This document shows, piece after piece, positions 9,866 to 18,351 of a stretch of 64,000 bases of DNA. Each line of letters begins with the position of its first letter. Positions within the stretch are counted from its first letter, which is position 1. Both the position numbers and the translations under genes were made by a program. The notes beneath the pieces are model-generated. The model was not told where the DNA came from. It made no database searches and saw only the letters and a list, made by a program, of their open reading frames with translations. Source of the stretch: Nocardioides jejuensis (GTDB taxonomy: Bacteria; Actinomycetota; Actinomycetes; Propionibacteriales; Nocardioidaceae); assembly GCF_004337475.1 (NCBI RefSeq), contig NZ_SJZJ01000004.1, positions 120,542-184,541 of the forward strand, written 5' to 3'.

Positions 9866-10642
9866 TCAGTGCTTGAGGATGTGTCCGAGGAAGTCGCGCG
9901 CACGCTCCGACTTCGCGTGGGTGAAGAACTCCTCGGGAGTGCCCTCCTCGACGATCTGCCCGTCGGCCATGAAGACGACCCGGTCGGCGGCGGTGCGGGC
10001 GAAGCCCATCTCGTGCGTCACCACGACCATCGTCATGCCCTGCTTGGCGAGGTCGACCATGACGTCGAGGACCTCCTTGATCATCTCCGGGTCGAGCGCG
10101 GAGGTCGGCTCGTCGAAGAGCATCACCTTCGGCTCCATCGCCAGGGCGCGGGCGATCGCGACGCGCTGCTGCTGGCCGCCGGAGAGCTGAGAGGGGTACT
10201 TCGGTGCGTGCTTGGCCAGTCCCACCCGGTCGAGCAGCTCGGTGGCGCGCTTCTCGGCGTCGGCCTTCGACGACTTGCGGACCTTGACCGGCCCGAGCAT
10301 GACGTTCTCGAGGATCGTCTTGTGGGCGAAGAGGTTGAAGCTCTGGAAGACCATGCCGACCTCGGCGCGCAATCCGGCGAGCGCCTTGCCCTCCTGGGGA
10401 AGGGCCTGGCCGTCGAGCGTGATCGTGCCGCTCCCGATCGTCTCGAGGCGGTTGATCGTGCGGCACAGCGTGGACTTGCCCGAGCCCGAGGGCCCGATCA
10501 CCACGACCACCTCGCCGCGCTTGATGCTGAGGTTGATGTCCTGGAGCACGTGCAGGTCGCCGTACCACTTCTCCACGTGGTCGAGGACGACCAGCGGCTC
10601 GCCCTGAGCGGCCGTCGGCGCCTGTGAGCTGATCGCGGTCAT
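9866..10642 (-). CDS. gluA: Glutamate-type ABC transporter ATP-binding protein (GluA-like)
   Basis: Cytoplasmic ATPase that powers the transporter. The 258-residue protein has Walker [11 protein letters not shown]-loop [11 protein letters not shown], signature [15 protein letters not shown], Walker [14 protein letters not shown] and switch His VVTHEMGFA. It is the first gene of the operon. Its ATG lies 7 nt after a TAGGTT box on the minus strand (10655 to 10650), suggesting a leaderless transcript. Confidence 0.95.
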   Translation of the reverse strand: MTAISSQAPTAAQGEPLVVLDHVEKWYGDLHVLQDINLSIKRGEVVVVIGPSGSGKSTLCRTINRLETIGSGTITLDGQALPQEGKALAGLRAEVGMVFQSFNLFAHKTILENVMLGPVKVRKSSKADAEKRATELLDRVGLAKHAPKYPSQLSGGQQQRVAIARALAMEPKVMLFDEPTSALDPEMIKEVLDVMVDLAKQGMTMVVVTHEMGFARTAADRVVFMADGQIVEEGTPEEFFTHAKSERARDFLGHILKH

Positions 10643-10649
10643 GTCTGGG

Positions 10650-10680
10650 AACCTAGCCTTCTGCAGGTGGTCCAGACCAC
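10650..10680 (-). promoter_or_regulatory. gluA promoter with GntR-like palindrome
   Basis: On the minus strand a TAGGTT -10 box (10655-10650) precedes the gluA ATG by 7 nt. Upstream, GTGGTCCAGACCAC (10667-10680) is an inverted repeat with 6-bp arms. TGGTC-N2-GACCA is the kind of site bound by FadR-type GntR repressors, and its place over the -35 region fits repression. The regulator is not in the window. Confidence 0.45.
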
Positions 10681-10805
10681 AGGCGAGTCATGCTTTCCAG
10701 GGGACTGCTATCGAACTGTGACCTCCCGCGGCACGGCTCATGTGGCCTGCGTGCGCACCGTCGGATTCGGGGCGGTCCGTCGGCCCGCCGTACTCTTGTC
10801 CGGTT

Positions 10806-12326
10806 ATGACTGAGCCCCTCCAGGTTGATGCTGCTTCCCCGCGCACGTACGAGGTCAAGACGTACGGCTGCCAGATGAACGTCCACGACTCCGAGCGCCT
10901 CGGCGGCCTGCTCATCGACGCTGGCTACGTGCCGGTGGCGGAGGGGGAGCAGGCGGATGTCGTCGTCTTCAACACCTGTGCGGTGCGGGAGAACGCCGAC
11001 AACAAGCTCTACGGCAACCTCGGTCATCTGGCACCGGTCAAGGCCCAGCGGCCCGGCATGCAGATCGCCGTCGGCGGCTGCATGGCCCAGAAGGACCGCG
11101 ACACCGTCGTGAAGAAGGCCCCGTGGGTCGACGTCGTCTTCGGCACCCACAACATCGGCTCGCTGCCGGCGCTGCTCGAGCGCGCGCGGGTCCAGGAAGA
11201 GGCGCAGGTCGAGATCCTCGAGTCGCTCGAGGTCTTCCCCTCCACCCTGCCGACCAAGCGCGACTCGGCGTACGCCGCCTGGGTCTCGATCTCGGTCGGG
11301 TGCAACAACACCTGCACGTTCTGCATCGTCCCGTCGCTGCGTGGCAAGGAGAAGGACCGCCGTCCTGGCGAGATCCTCGCGGAGATCGAGGCGCTCGTCG
11401 CCGAGGGCGTCTCCGAGGTCACCCTGCTCGGCCAGAACGTCAACGCGTACGGCGTCGAGTTCGGCGACCGCCAGGCCTTCTCCAAGCTGCTCCGTGCCTG
11501 CGGCGAGATCGAGGGCCTCGAGCGGGTGCGCTTCACCTCGCCCCACCCGGCCGAGTTCACCGACGACGTCATCGAGGCGATGGCCGAGACGCCGAACGTG
11601 ATGCCCTCGCTCCACATGCCGCTGCAGTCGGGCTCCTCGCGTCTGCTCAAGGAGATGCGGCGGTCGTACCGCCAGCAGAAGTTCCTCGACATCATCGCCA
11701 AGGTGAAGGCCGCGATCCCGGACGCCGCGATCACGACCGACATCATCGTCGGCTTCCCGGGCGAGACCGAGGAGGACTTCCTCGAGACGCTTGCTGTGGT
11801 GGAGCAGTCCCGTTTCTCGGGTGCCTTCACCTTCCAGTACTCCAAGCGTCCCGGTACGCCGGCCGCCGACCTGCCGTCGGTCGACCCCGCGCTGATCGCC
11901 GACCGCTACCAGCGCCTGACCGCGCTGCAGACGCGGATCGGTCTCGAGGAGAACCAGGCCCAGGAGGGCCGCACCCTCGAGGTCATGGTCGCTGCGGGAG
12001 AGGGTCGTCGCGACGACTCGACCGGCCGCATGTCCGGCCGCGCTCCCGACAACCGCCTGGTGCACTTCAACGGTGTCGTGCCGTCGGCCCTCGACGACGG
12101 TCGCGGCGCCCTCCGGCCGGGTGACATGGTCACCGTGACCATCACGCGTGGCGCCCCGCACTACCTCGAAGCCGACGGCGACATCCTCGCGCTGCGTCGT
12201 ACGAAGTCGGGCGACGCGTGGGACCGCCGCAACGGTGCCCCCGCTGAGGTCACTCCCGGGGTCGGCCTGGGCATGCCGTCGATCGGTGTGCCTGCGCCTC
12301 TGCCGCCCGTGACCGGCTGCAGCTGA
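10806..12326 (+). CDS. miaB: tRNA-2-methylthio-N6-dimethylallyladenosine synthase
   Basis: Radical-SAM methylthiotransferase that adds a methylthio group to i6A37 of tRNAs, acting after MiaA (encoded at 15.9 kb). The 506-residue protein has the UPF0004 N-terminal domain with Cys in [24 protein letters not shown] and AVGGCMAQ, the radical-SAM motif [12 protein letters not shown] (CxxxCxxC) and a C-terminal TRAM domain. ATG 10806 lies 9 nt after a TACTCT box. It is divergent from gluA. Confidence 0.96.
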   Translation: MTEPLQVDAASPRTYEVKTYGCQMNVHDSERLGGLLIDAGYVPVAEGEQADVVVFNTCAVRENADNKLYGNLGHLAPVKAQRPGMQIAVGGCMAQKDRDTVVKKAPWVDVVFGTHNIGSLPALLERARVQEEAQVEILESLEVFPSTLPTKRDSAYAAWVSISVGCNNTCTFCIVPSLRGKEKDRRPGEILAEIEALVAEGVSEVTLLGQNVNAYGVEFGDRQAFSKLLRACGEIEGLERVRFTSPHPAEFTDDVIEAMAETPNVMPSLHMPLQSGSSRLLKEMRRSYRQQKFLDIIAKVKAAIPDAAITTDIIVGFPGETEEDFLETLAVVEQSRFSGAFTFQYSKRPGTPAADLPSVDPALIADRYQRLTALQTRIGLEENQAQEGRTLEVMVAAGEGRRDDSTGRMSGRAPDNRLVHFNGVVPSALDDGRGALRPGDMVTVTITRGAPHYLEADGDILALRRTKSGDAWDRRNGAPAEVTPGVGLGMPSIGVPAPLPPVTGCS

Positions 12327-12337
12327 CGCCATCCCGA

Positions 12338-13330
12338 TCAAGCGGTGGACTTCTGGTCACCAGGTGACGATTTTTCCACCGCTTCCGTCGGGCAGTCGGG
12401 ACATGGCTGGACCTCGCCTCGCCAGCCCCGGCGCTGGAAGACGAGTGCGAGCTTGATTGCTGTCTGGCACGGGCGGACGCGCGCCTGCCCCCAGCCCAAC
12501 CGCAGCGTGTCCAGGTCGGTGACGGCTGCATCGAGATCACGCTCGAAGTCGGCGTCGCGCTCCGATGTGGTGCTGTGTCCGATCCGGCCGTCGAGCTCGA
12601 TGATGAGGTCGAACTCCTCGTGCTCGGCGTCGCGATAGACGACCCCGCTCGTTGCGTCGCGCACCTGCCGGCGGGCCGTCGGAAGACGATGGGCGCGTTC
12701 GACCCGGCGCAGGTATTCGACCTCGAGGACGGAGGTCGTGCCGGTGGCAGCGTCACTCAGCACTCCCAGGATCAGCTCGCGCGAACGCAGTCGGCGCCGC
12801 GCTCGAGCCTCCTGCAGGAGCCGTGCAGCCGTCGTCCGGCGTGAGCGGACGGCGTCGCTCAGGATGGCGATCGCCGCGAGCTCGCTCGATGCGTCCGCAG
12901 CCGCGTCGATCACGGCGTGCTCGATGCGGACGCGAGGCGGAGACAGATTGCCCTGCACGGTGGCGGCGAAGTGGACGCTGCGGTGGATCACCAGTCCAGG
13001 CTGGTCCTCGACCGTGCGGCGGTGGTCGATTGCGACGTGGATTGGACGATCGTCCGGCGCCACTCGTTTGCCCGGTCCGTCGGCGGCCCGGATGGCCGAG
13101 ACGTTGGCGAGGGCCGCGGGGTGGGCGTAGAGGACGGCGGCCCACGCCCGCTGGCGCCAGGTCGGCGGACCGGTGTGATTGAGATAGATCCCGGGAAGGA
13201 CTGTGACCCAGTCGCGTCGCCGCAGGCGTCGACGGATGGCTGCGTCGGACTCGCCGGGCACGTCCAGGACCTGTCGTCGCGCGATGACGCCGTCCTGCAG
13301 GTCGAGAAGGTCGGCGGTGGGAGAGAGCAT
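12338..13330 (-). CDS. AbiEi-like winged-helix plus DUF559 (Vsr-like fold) protein
   Basis: A 330-residue protein of a group common in actinobacteria. The N-terminus (LLDLQDGVIARRQVLDVPGESDAAIRRRLRRRDW) resembles the AbiEi antitoxin winged helix; the C-terminal part has a DUF559/Vsr-like nuclease fold with EEFDLIIELDGRIGH. No AbiEii toxin gene is adjacent, so this is not called a toxin-antitoxin pair. ATG 13330 follows GGAG by 7 nt. The final 14 residues (VEKSSPGDQKSTA) are encoded within a palindromic repeat found again upstream of the gene at 13430. Function is unknown. Confidence 0.75.
   Translation of the reverse strand: MLSPTADLLDLQDGVIARRQVLDVPGESDAAIRRRLRRRDWVTVLPGIYLNHTGPPTWRQRAWAAVLYAHPAALANVSAIRAADGPGKRVAPDDRPIHVAIDHRRTVEDQPGLVIHRSVHFAATVQGNLSPPRVRIEHAVIDAAADASSELAAIAILSDAVRSRRTTAARLLQEARARRRLRSRELILGVLSDAATGTTSVLEVEYLRRVERAHRLPTARRQVRDATSGVVYRDAEHEEFDLIIELDGRIGHSTTSERDADFERDLDAAVTDLDTLRLGWGQARVRPCQTAIKLALVFQRRGWRGEVQPCPDCPTEAVEKSSPGDQKSTA
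12340..12384. repeat. Palindromic direct repeat, copy 1 (overlaps the gene's 3' end)
   Basis: AAGCGGTGGA (12340-12349) pairs with TCCACCGCTT (12375-12384), and inside it GTCACC (12356-12361) pairs with GGTGAC (12363-12368), giving a nested hairpin. The first 22 bp are identical to 13430-13451 in direct orientation. It lies between the convergent miaB and DUF559 genes. Confidence 0.8.
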
Positions 13331-13429
13331 CAACATGCTCCGACGGTGCACCCGGGCAGAGACATCTGCGAGCGCATGGGGGCACGCCTGTGGATGGAGC
13401 GTGCGTCGGGGTCTTCCGCCCCGAGAGAC

Positions 13430-13474
13430 AAGCGGTGGACTTCTGGTCACCGGCTGACAATTTCTCCGCCGGCT
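13430..13474. repeat. Palindromic direct repeat, copy 2 (upstream of the gene)
   Basis: The first 22 bp match copy 1 exactly; the next 23 bp differ at about 7 positions, which weakens both stems. The copies are 1090 bp apart and bracket the DUF559 gene. Confidence 0.8.
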
Positions 13475-13490
13475 GACCCGCGGTGTGCTG

Positions 13491-13616
13491 CTACTCGACG
13501 TCCATCATCGGAGCCAGGCCGGGGCCGTGTTCGGCCTGGACGGCCGGCTTCGACTCCTCGGCCATTTCCAGCTCCGTGTCGTGGTGCACGTCAGGCAGGT
13601 GATCGGTGGGGTGCAT
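13491..13616 (-). CDS. Small acidic protein, 41 aa, unknown
   Basis: Short frame starting MHPTDHLPDVHHDTELEMAE, rich in Asp, Glu and His. Support is a strong AGGAGG site 7 nt upstream of the ATG. There is no signal peptide or membrane segment, and I do not recognise a family. It is expressed away from the DUF559 gene's 5' side. Confidence 0.5.
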   Translation of the reverse strand: MHPTDHLPDVHHDTELEMAEESKPAVQAEHGPGLAPMMDVE

Positions 13617-13674
13617 GAACGCCTCCTCTCCCGTCCAGTGTCGCGCAGCGACGGTGAGGTGACCACCCCGGCGT

Positions 13675-13833
13675 TCAGTCGCGGCGTCGGGCAGCGGTGA
13701 GGCGCTGATGCAGGCGGGCAGTGATCTGCTCGGCGGTGTAGGTGCCGCGCGGGCGGGGAGGGCGTGCGACCGCGTTGCCACCCTCGGCGATGCCGAAGAC
13801 GCCGGCCAGGCCGATCCACTTCCACCACTTCAC
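13675..13833 (-). CDS. Small membrane-anchored or secreted protein, 52 aa, unknown
   Basis: Starts at GTG 13833 with VKWWKWIGLAGVFGIAEGG, a short hydrophobic anchor, followed by a basic tail containing the helix TAEQITARLHQRLTAARRRD. A G-rich stretch (GGTGGGG) precedes the start. The frame is compact and ends cleanly. It is divergent from the neighbouring YiiX-like gene. No function is assigned. Confidence 0.5.
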   Translation of the reverse strand: MKWWKWIGLAGVFGIAEGGNAVARPPRPRGTYTAEQITARLHQRLTAARRRD

Positions 13834-13884
13834 GTGCCCCACCCTAGGCGTCGGCCCGGGGCGATCGCACGGCAGACTGTGCCC

Positions 13885-14556
13885 ATGCTGGAGATCCACG
13901 AGGCCGCCGAGACGGCGCGCACGGGTGATCTCTTCCTCTTCCGCGGTCGCACGTTCGCGGACCGGGCGATCCGCACCGTGTCCAATGCCCCGGTCAACCA
14001 CGTCGGGGTCGCGATCGTCATCGACGACCTGCCGCCGCTGCTGCTCCATGCCGAGCGCAGTCGCAAGCAGCAGGATCTCTGGACCGGCGGCAACCACCGC
14101 GGCGTACAGCTCCACGACCTCGCAGGCGCGGTGACCCGGTGGCGGGACCACTACCGTCAGGAGGTCTGGCTCCGCCAGCTGCGCCCGGACGTGGGGACGG
14201 TCCAGGAGGACGCGGCGCTGAAGGCGGTCGAGCGGCTCGTCGGGGTGCCGTTCCCGTCGATGTTCCGGGCCGGTGCGCGCTGGTTCAAGGGTCGTGACGG
14301 CTATGCGCCCCGGCGTCATCGGGGTCGCCCGATCCGGCCGTCGGCGGCGTTCTGCTCCGAGATCGTGGCGATGGTCCTGCAGGACATGGAGATCCTCGAG
14401 ACCGACCGCAAGGCGCACTGGTACGACCCCGGCACGTTCTGGTCGGGCGCCTACATGCCGGTGCGCAACGGCTGGTCCTTCGGCACCGAGGTGCTGGTCG
14501 GTCCGCCCCACCAGCGGGGCGTGACGATCCCGTCGGCCCGCGAGCGCTGGCGCTAG
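13885..14556 (+). CDS. YiiX/NlpC-P60-type permuted papain-like hydrolase
   Basis: A 223-residue protein with the circularly permuted NlpC/P60 pattern: the His motif NHVGVAIVIDD comes early (about residue 42) and the Cys motif SAAFCSEIVAMVL comes late (about residue 155). TGDLFLFRGRTFADRAIR at the start also matches YiiX-like proteins. These are presumed thiol hydrolases of lipid or peptide substrates. There is no signal peptide. Its stop codon overlaps that of the convergent Nudix gene (CTAG, 14553-14556). Confidence 0.7.
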   Translation: MLEIHEAAETARTGDLFLFRGRTFADRAIRTVSNAPVNHVGVAIVIDDLPPLLLHAERSRKQQDLWTGGNHRGVQLHDLAGAVTRWRDHYRQEVWLRQLRPDVGTVQEDAALKAVERLVGVPFPSMFRAGARWFKGRDGYAPRRHRGRPIRPSAAFCSEIVAMVLQDMEILETDRKAHWYDPGTFWSGAYMPVRNGWSFGTEVLVGPPHQRGVTIPSARERWR

Positions 14557-15011
14557 CCGGAGAAGCCGAACGTCAGGTACTTCTCGGAGGTGCCGAGGTG
14601 CGCGAGGGCGTGCGCCTCGTGCGGCACCATCGGTGAGGGCAGTGCGTCGAGCGGGAACCAGCCGATCTCCGCGCACTTCTCGGCCTCGACGATCGTCGGC
14701 TGGCCCTCCCACGAGCGCGCGCTGAAGAAGAAGTCGATGCGCTCGTCGATCGCCTCGCCGCTGGCCGTGCGCTGCATCGCGAACTCGAAGGAGAGCTCGA
14801 CGCCGGTGATGGCGAGCTCCTCGACCGCTTCGCGCCGGGCCGCGTCGTACGCCGTCTCCCCGAGCTCGACGTGGCCCGCAGCCGCCGCTGCCCAGTGGCC
14901 GGCCATGTAGGGGACGTCGCCGCGCAGCTGCAGCAGCACTTCGGTGCCCGTGCCGCCCTCACGGAGGAGGTAGACGTAGGAGGCGGGCACGACCACGAAT
15001 CGCTCGGTCAT
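14553..15011 (-). CDS. Nudix hydrolase
   Basis: Nucleoside-diphosphate-X hydrolase of 152 residues. The Nudix box GHVELGETAYDAARREAVEEL fits GX5EX7REUXEEXG, giving a Mg-binding helix. ATG 15011 (MTERFVVVPASYVYLL) is chosen over an in-frame GTG at 15020. The substrate cannot be inferred; housecleaning of damaged or excess nucleotides is the usual role. It is convergent with the YiiX-like gene. Confidence 0.85.
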   Translation of the reverse strand: MTERFVVVPASYVYLLREGGTGTEVLLQLRGDVPYMAGHWAAAAAGHVELGETAYDAARREAVEELAITGVELSFEFAMQRTASGEAIDERIDFFFSARSWEGQPTIVEAEKCAEIGWFPLDALPSPMVPHEAHALAHLGTSEKYLTFGFSG

Positions 15012-15041
15012 GCCCGCCACCTTAGGGGTGTCCCCGGTACG

Positions 15042-15371
15042 TCAGAACTGCTGGCTCTCCGCCTGCTGCGGAACCTCGCCCTGCTGCTCGCCGTACTGGC
15101 TCGCCTCAGCCTGCTCCTGGCCGAACTGACCCTGCTCGCTCGACTCCTGCTCGCCGTACGACGACTGCTCCGACGACTGCTCGCCGAACTGCGACTGCTC
15201 GCCGAAGCCGCCCTGCTCCGCGACCGGCTGCTCCGCCTGCTCCTGGCCGAACTGACCCTGCTCCGCGGCCTGCTGCTCGCCGTACTGCGACTGCTCGGAG
15301 GACTGCTCCGACGACTGCTCGCCGAAACCGCTCTGCTCCTGGCCGAACTCGTTGCTCTGGATGTCAGACAT
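15042..15371 (-). CDS. Gln/Glu/Gly/Ser-rich low-complexity protein
   Basis: A 109-residue protein made of degenerate repeats such as FGQEQ, YGEQ and SSEQ. By count 31 residues are Gln and 21 Glu, and there is no Lys or Arg. It is predicted to be disordered and strongly acidic, with prion-like composition but regularly spaced charge. There is no signal peptide. A GGGAG site lies about 9 nt before ATG 15371. No family is recognised. Confidence 0.65.
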   Translation of the reverse strand: MSDIQSNEFGQEQSGFGEQSSEQSSEQSQYGEQQAAEQGQFGQEQAEQPVAEQGGFGEQSQFGEQSSEQSSYGEQESSEQGQFGQEQAEASQYGEQQGEVPQQAESQQF

Positions 15372-15520
15372 CGTTGAACCACTCCCGAGATGGAGGTCCG
15401 CGACCGGGTGGTCCCGGCCGTCCCTGCCATTCAAACAACTCGCCAACCCGGAAATGTCAACCACAGATCTCCAATTCCAGGGAGCGTTCAGACAGGGCGC
15501 GGGAAGAGCCGGACAAATGC

Positions 15521-15559
15521 CACGACGGCCCCGGACCGAGGTGGTCCGGGGCCGTCGTG
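15521..15559. terminator. Strong hairpin, 17-bp perfect stem
   Basis: CACGACGGCCCCGGACC (15521-15537) pairs perfectly with 15543-15559 over a 5-nt loop. It lies in the 275-bp gap between the Q-rich gene (minus, starting at 15371) and the antitoxin-like gene (minus, ending at 15647), so it probably stops transcription from the latter. Confidence 0.8.
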
Positions 15560-15614
15560 AAGGCTGTTGAGATCAGGCCGGCAGCTTCGCTGCAGCCTTC
15601 AATCGCCTCGGCAG

Positions 15615-15643
15615 AGCCGAGCAAGCTCGGTCTGCGCTCGGCT
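15615..15643. terminator. Hairpin directly after the antitoxin-like gene
   Basis: AGCCGAGC (15615-15622) pairs with GCTCGGCT (15636-15643), 4 bp beyond the stop codon on the minus strand. Together with 15521-15559 it makes a tandem terminator. Confidence 0.55.
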
Positions 15644-15646
15644 CAA

Positions 15647-15838
15647 TCAGGCCTGGTCGTTGATGCCGAGGGCGTCCTTCGCCTTGTCAGCGATCATGTC
15701 GCCCTTGTCGCCGAGCTTGCCGCCGGTCTTGTCGTCAACGAAGTCGACGACCTTGTCGATCGCGTCGCCGACCTGGTCACCGTGCTCGGAGAGAGCGTTC
15801 TCGGCCTGGCCCTTGATGTCATCGAGGTTGAAACCCAT
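15647..15838 (-). CDS. MT0933-like antitoxin-family protein, no toxin adjacent
   Basis: A 63-residue charged protein, MGFNLDDIKGQAENALSEHG and onward, matching the MT0933-like antitoxin family (also found alone in many actinobacteria). It is helical and rich in Asp, Lys and Ala, with repeated GDK motifs. No toxin gene lies next to it: the flanks are miaA (divergent) and the Q-rich gene. It may therefore be a stand-alone stress protein; the antitoxin label reflects family only. Confidence 0.7.
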   Translation of the reverse strand: MGFNLDDIKGQAENALSEHGDQVGDAIDKVVDFVDDKTGGKLGDKGDMIADKAKDALGINDQA

Positions 15839-15906
15839 TGCTGCCGTCCTCAGGAACGTGGGTGCCGCCCGAATGCGACCCCCGTGGCGTTTGGAACACT
15901 AACCCC

Positions 15907-16815
15907 ATGCTGGAAAGTGCAACACCCGTCATCGCGGTCGTCGGCCCGACCGCGGCGGGCAAGACGGCGCTCTCCCTCGACCTCGCCGAGCGGCTCGGCG
16001 GCGAGATCGTCAACACCGATGCGATGCAGGTCTACCGCGGCATGGACATCGGCACGGCCAAGCTCCCCGAGGCCGAACGCCGCGGCGTACCGCACCACCT
16101 CATCGACCTGATGGAGATCAGCGAGGTCGCGAGCGTGGCCGACTTCCAGCTGCTGGCACGGGCGGCGATCGCGGAGATCCAGGCGCGGGGCAAGGTGCCG
16201 ATCCTCGTCGGCGGCTCCGCGCTCTACACGCGCGCGGTGCTCGACCGGTTCGAGTTCCCCGGCACGGATGCCGCTGTCCGCGCGCGGCTGGAGGCCGAGC
16301 TGGAGGCCGTCGGGTCCGGCGTACTGCACGAGCGGCTGGCGTCGCTCGATCCGGACGCCGCCGCCGGCATCCTGGCCAGCAACGGCCGCCGCATCGTCCG
16401 GGCGCTCGAGGTCGTCGAGCTGACGGGTCAGCCGTTCTCGGCCTCCCTCCCCGTCCTCGAGTATGCCGTCCCCGGCGCGCTCCAGGTCGGCGTCAGGATC
16501 GACCGCCCCACCCTCCACGCACGTATCGCGCTGCGCGTCGACCTGATGTGGGAGCAGGGACTCGTGGAGGAGGTGCGTGCGCTGATGGCAGACGGGCTGG
16601 CAACCACGCGCACCGCCAGTCGCGCGATCGGCTATCCGGAGACGATGGCGTTCATCGACGGGCGCCTGTCCGAGGCGGAGGCGAAGGAGCGGATCGTCAT
16701 CGCGACGCGACGTTTCGCGCGCCGGCAGGACCAGTGGTTCCTCAAGGACCCGCGGGTGACCTGGCTGGACTGGGATGCGCCCGACCTCGCGGACCAGGCA
16801 CTCCGGCGGCTGTAA
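15907..16815 (+). CDS. miaA: tRNA dimethylallyltransferase
   Basis: Transfers a dimethylallyl group to N6 of A37 in tRNAs reading UNN codons, making the substrate of MiaB. The 302-residue protein has the P-loop VVGPTAAGKTALS, the motif NTDAMQVYRGMDIGTAK with catalytic Asp, and the C-terminal ASRAIGYPE and RRFARRQDQWFLKD regions. ATG 15907 fits the family start. The stop codon lies inside the left arm of a large inverted repeat. Confidence 0.96.
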   Translation: MLESATPVIAVVGPTAAGKTALSLDLAERLGGEIVNTDAMQVYRGMDIGTAKLPEAERRGVPHHLIDLMEISEVASVADFQLLARAAIAEIQARGKVPILVGGSALYTRAVLDRFEFPGTDAAVRARLEAELEAVGSGVLHERLASLDPDAAAGILASNGRRIVRALEVVELTGQPFSASLPVLEYAVPGALQVGVRIDRPTLHARIALRVDLMWEQGLVEEVRALMADGLATTRTASRAIGYPETMAFIDGRLSEAEAKERIVIATRRFARRQDQWFLKDPRVTWLDWDAPDLADQALRRL

Positions 16816-16880
16816 CGCGGTGCCCTCGTAGCGACCGCGGGGCTGCAACACCGCAGGCGCTACGAGGACACCGCGTTACA
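16811..16880. terminator. Large imperfect hairpin, 23-bp arms, overlapping the miaA stop
   Basis: Arms 16811-16833 and 16858-16880 are complementary except at one position, with a 24-nt loop. The left arm contains the miaA TAA. It separates convergent genes (miaA and the LicD-like gene) and can terminate in both directions; its size and exactness also suit a mobile palindromic repeat. Confidence 0.75.
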
Positions 16881-16900
16881 GCGGATCCGGCGCCGGGTCC

Positions 16901-17707
16901 TCAGCCTGAGGGCAGCCCGGCCTTCCAGCCCGCGAAGCGCTGGTGCGCCCGCGGCCAGTCGAAGGCGAAGAGCGGGTCGGGGGTCTCCCATGAGGGGCCG
17001 TAGTTGACCGCGAGCAGCGCTCCGGGATCGGCGGGAGCCGGCACGGTCACCCCACCCACCGCCAGGTGGGCGAGGGGGAGCAGCGCCGACCCGGGAGCCT
17101 CGCCGCGGCACCACGGCCAGACGTGCAGCCGGTCGTCGGCGGAGATCCACGCAGGGAACAGGTCGATCGTCGGTCCGTCGAGCTCGAACTCCGCGCCCCG
17201 CTCGTGCTCCTGCTTCCGCAGCAGGTCGGCGAGGTCGGCGCGCGCGGCCAGCCAGGCCTTGGCCGCGGTCGCGTCGTCAGAAGCATCCAGCAGAACCGCG
17301 ATGTCGAGGTCGTCGTCGGTCGGCACGAAGCCGCCGTGGCGGACGATGCCGAGCAGCGTGCCTGAGGTGACGAACCACGTGAAGCCGCGGCGTTCGAGCT
17401 GCTCGCCCAGGGCCACGAGCCGCTGCCACTGGTCGACCTCGAGGTCGTCGAGGCGTGGGTTGTAGCCGTGGATCGTCACGGTCTCGCCGGCGAGCAGGGT
17501 GTCGACAGAGGCCTGCACCTCGGCGTAGGCCTCGGCAGCGAGCTCGCTGCGCAGGGTGCGGAGCTGCTCCAGCACCTCGCGCGGACGCTGGCGGTAGGCC
17601 ACGTCGAGGAGCACGCGCTCGCGCAACCAGGTGGTGTCACGGTCGGCCAGCGGTACGGCCTCGAGGCGGGCGCGCTCGGCGTCGTACGCGCCCGGGACCG
17701 TCTGCAT
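16901..17707 (-). CDS. LicD-family nucleotidyltransferase-like protein
   Basis: A 268-residue protein whose central motif SGTLLGIVRHGGFVPTDDDL matches the LicD/fukutin superfamily, with the metal-binding DDDLDIAVL (TDDDLDI). Family members transfer phosphocholine or similar groups onto surface polysaccharides. Here there is no membrane segment and no glycan cluster nearby, so the acceptor is unknown. A second acidic site, DGPTIDLFP, fits the fold. Confidence 0.7.
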   Translation of the reverse strand: MQTVPGAYDAERARLEAVPLADRDTTWLRERVLLDVAYRQRPREVLEQLRTLRSELAAEAYAEVQASVDTLLAGETVTIHGYNPRLDDLEVDQWQRLVALGEQLERRGFTWFVTSGTLLGIVRHGGFVPTDDDLDIAVLLDASDDATAAKAWLAARADLADLLRKQEHERGAEFELDGPTIDLFPAWISADDRLHVWPWCRGEAPGSALLPLAHLAVGGVTVPAPADPGALLAVNYGPSWETPDPLFAFDWPRAHQRFAGWKAGLPSG

Positions 17708-17775
17708 CCCGCAAGGATAGATGCCGGTACCACCTGTCGACCGGCGCTGTCGGTGGCCGGTGCGACGCTGGAGGC

Positions 17776-18318
17776 ATGGCGACGATCTACTACACCGGCT
17801 CGAGCCTCGACGGCTTCCTGGCGACGCCCGACCACGACCTGTCGTGGCTGGTCACCCGCGACATCGACCCTGCGGGGCCGATGCACTACGAGGGGTTCGT
17901 GCAGGGAGTCGGGGCGTTGGTGATGGGTGCCTCGACCTATCAATGGCTGCTCGACCACCTGCCCGAGACGGGAGGGGAGTGGCCCTATCGGCAGCCGACG
18001 TGGGTGCTGACCCACCGTGACTTCCCGGCCCCGTCGGGCGCCGTGTGCTTCGCGCAGGGCTCCGTCGTCGAGGTCCACCGCGCCGCCCGGGAGGCCGCCG
18101 GCGGGCAGCACGTCTGGGTGGTCGGTGGCGGCGATCTGGCCGGGCAGTTCGCCGACGCCGGCCTGCTCGACGAGATCTGGGTGCAGTTCGCACCGGTCGC
18201 GCTCGGCGAGGGCCATCCGCTGCTGCCGCGGCGGACCGAGCTCGAGCTCCTCGAGGTGGCGCGCAACCGTGACTTCGTCTGTGCGCGGTACGCCGTGGCC
18301 ACCGGCGGCGGTGGGTGA
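17776..18318 (+). CDS. RibD C-terminal / dihydrofolate-reductase-like protein
   Basis: A 180-residue stand-alone protein of the RibD C-terminal (DHFR-fold) family. It begins MATIYYTGSSLDGFLATPDH, has the NADPH-site pattern ALVMGASTYQWLL and the late HVWVVGGGDLAGQFADAGL motif. Such proteins are NADPH-dependent reductases of mostly unknown substrate; it is not folA. ATG 17776 follows GGAG at short range. It is divergent from the LicD-like gene. Confidence 0.8.
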   Translation: MATIYYTGSSLDGFLATPDHDLSWLVTRDIDPAGPMHYEGFVQGVGALVMGASTYQWLLDHLPETGGEWPYRQPTWVLTHRDFPAPSGAVCFAQGSVVEVHRAAREAAGGQHVWVVGGGDLAGQFADAGLLDEIWVQFAPVALGEGHPLLPRRTELELLEVARNRDFVCARYAVATGGGG

Positions 18319-18351
18319 AATCTGCTGGTGCCACCGTGGGAGCATGGTCGG

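Noticed and set aside
10653..12341. 562-codon minus-strand frame opposite miaB
   Set aside because: Shadow of miaB, low-complexity Arg/Asp/Gly composition and no ribosome site.
12338..13330. AbiEi-AbiEii toxin-antitoxin pair
   Set aside because: Only the AbiEi-like gene is present; no nucleotidyltransferase toxin lies on either side.
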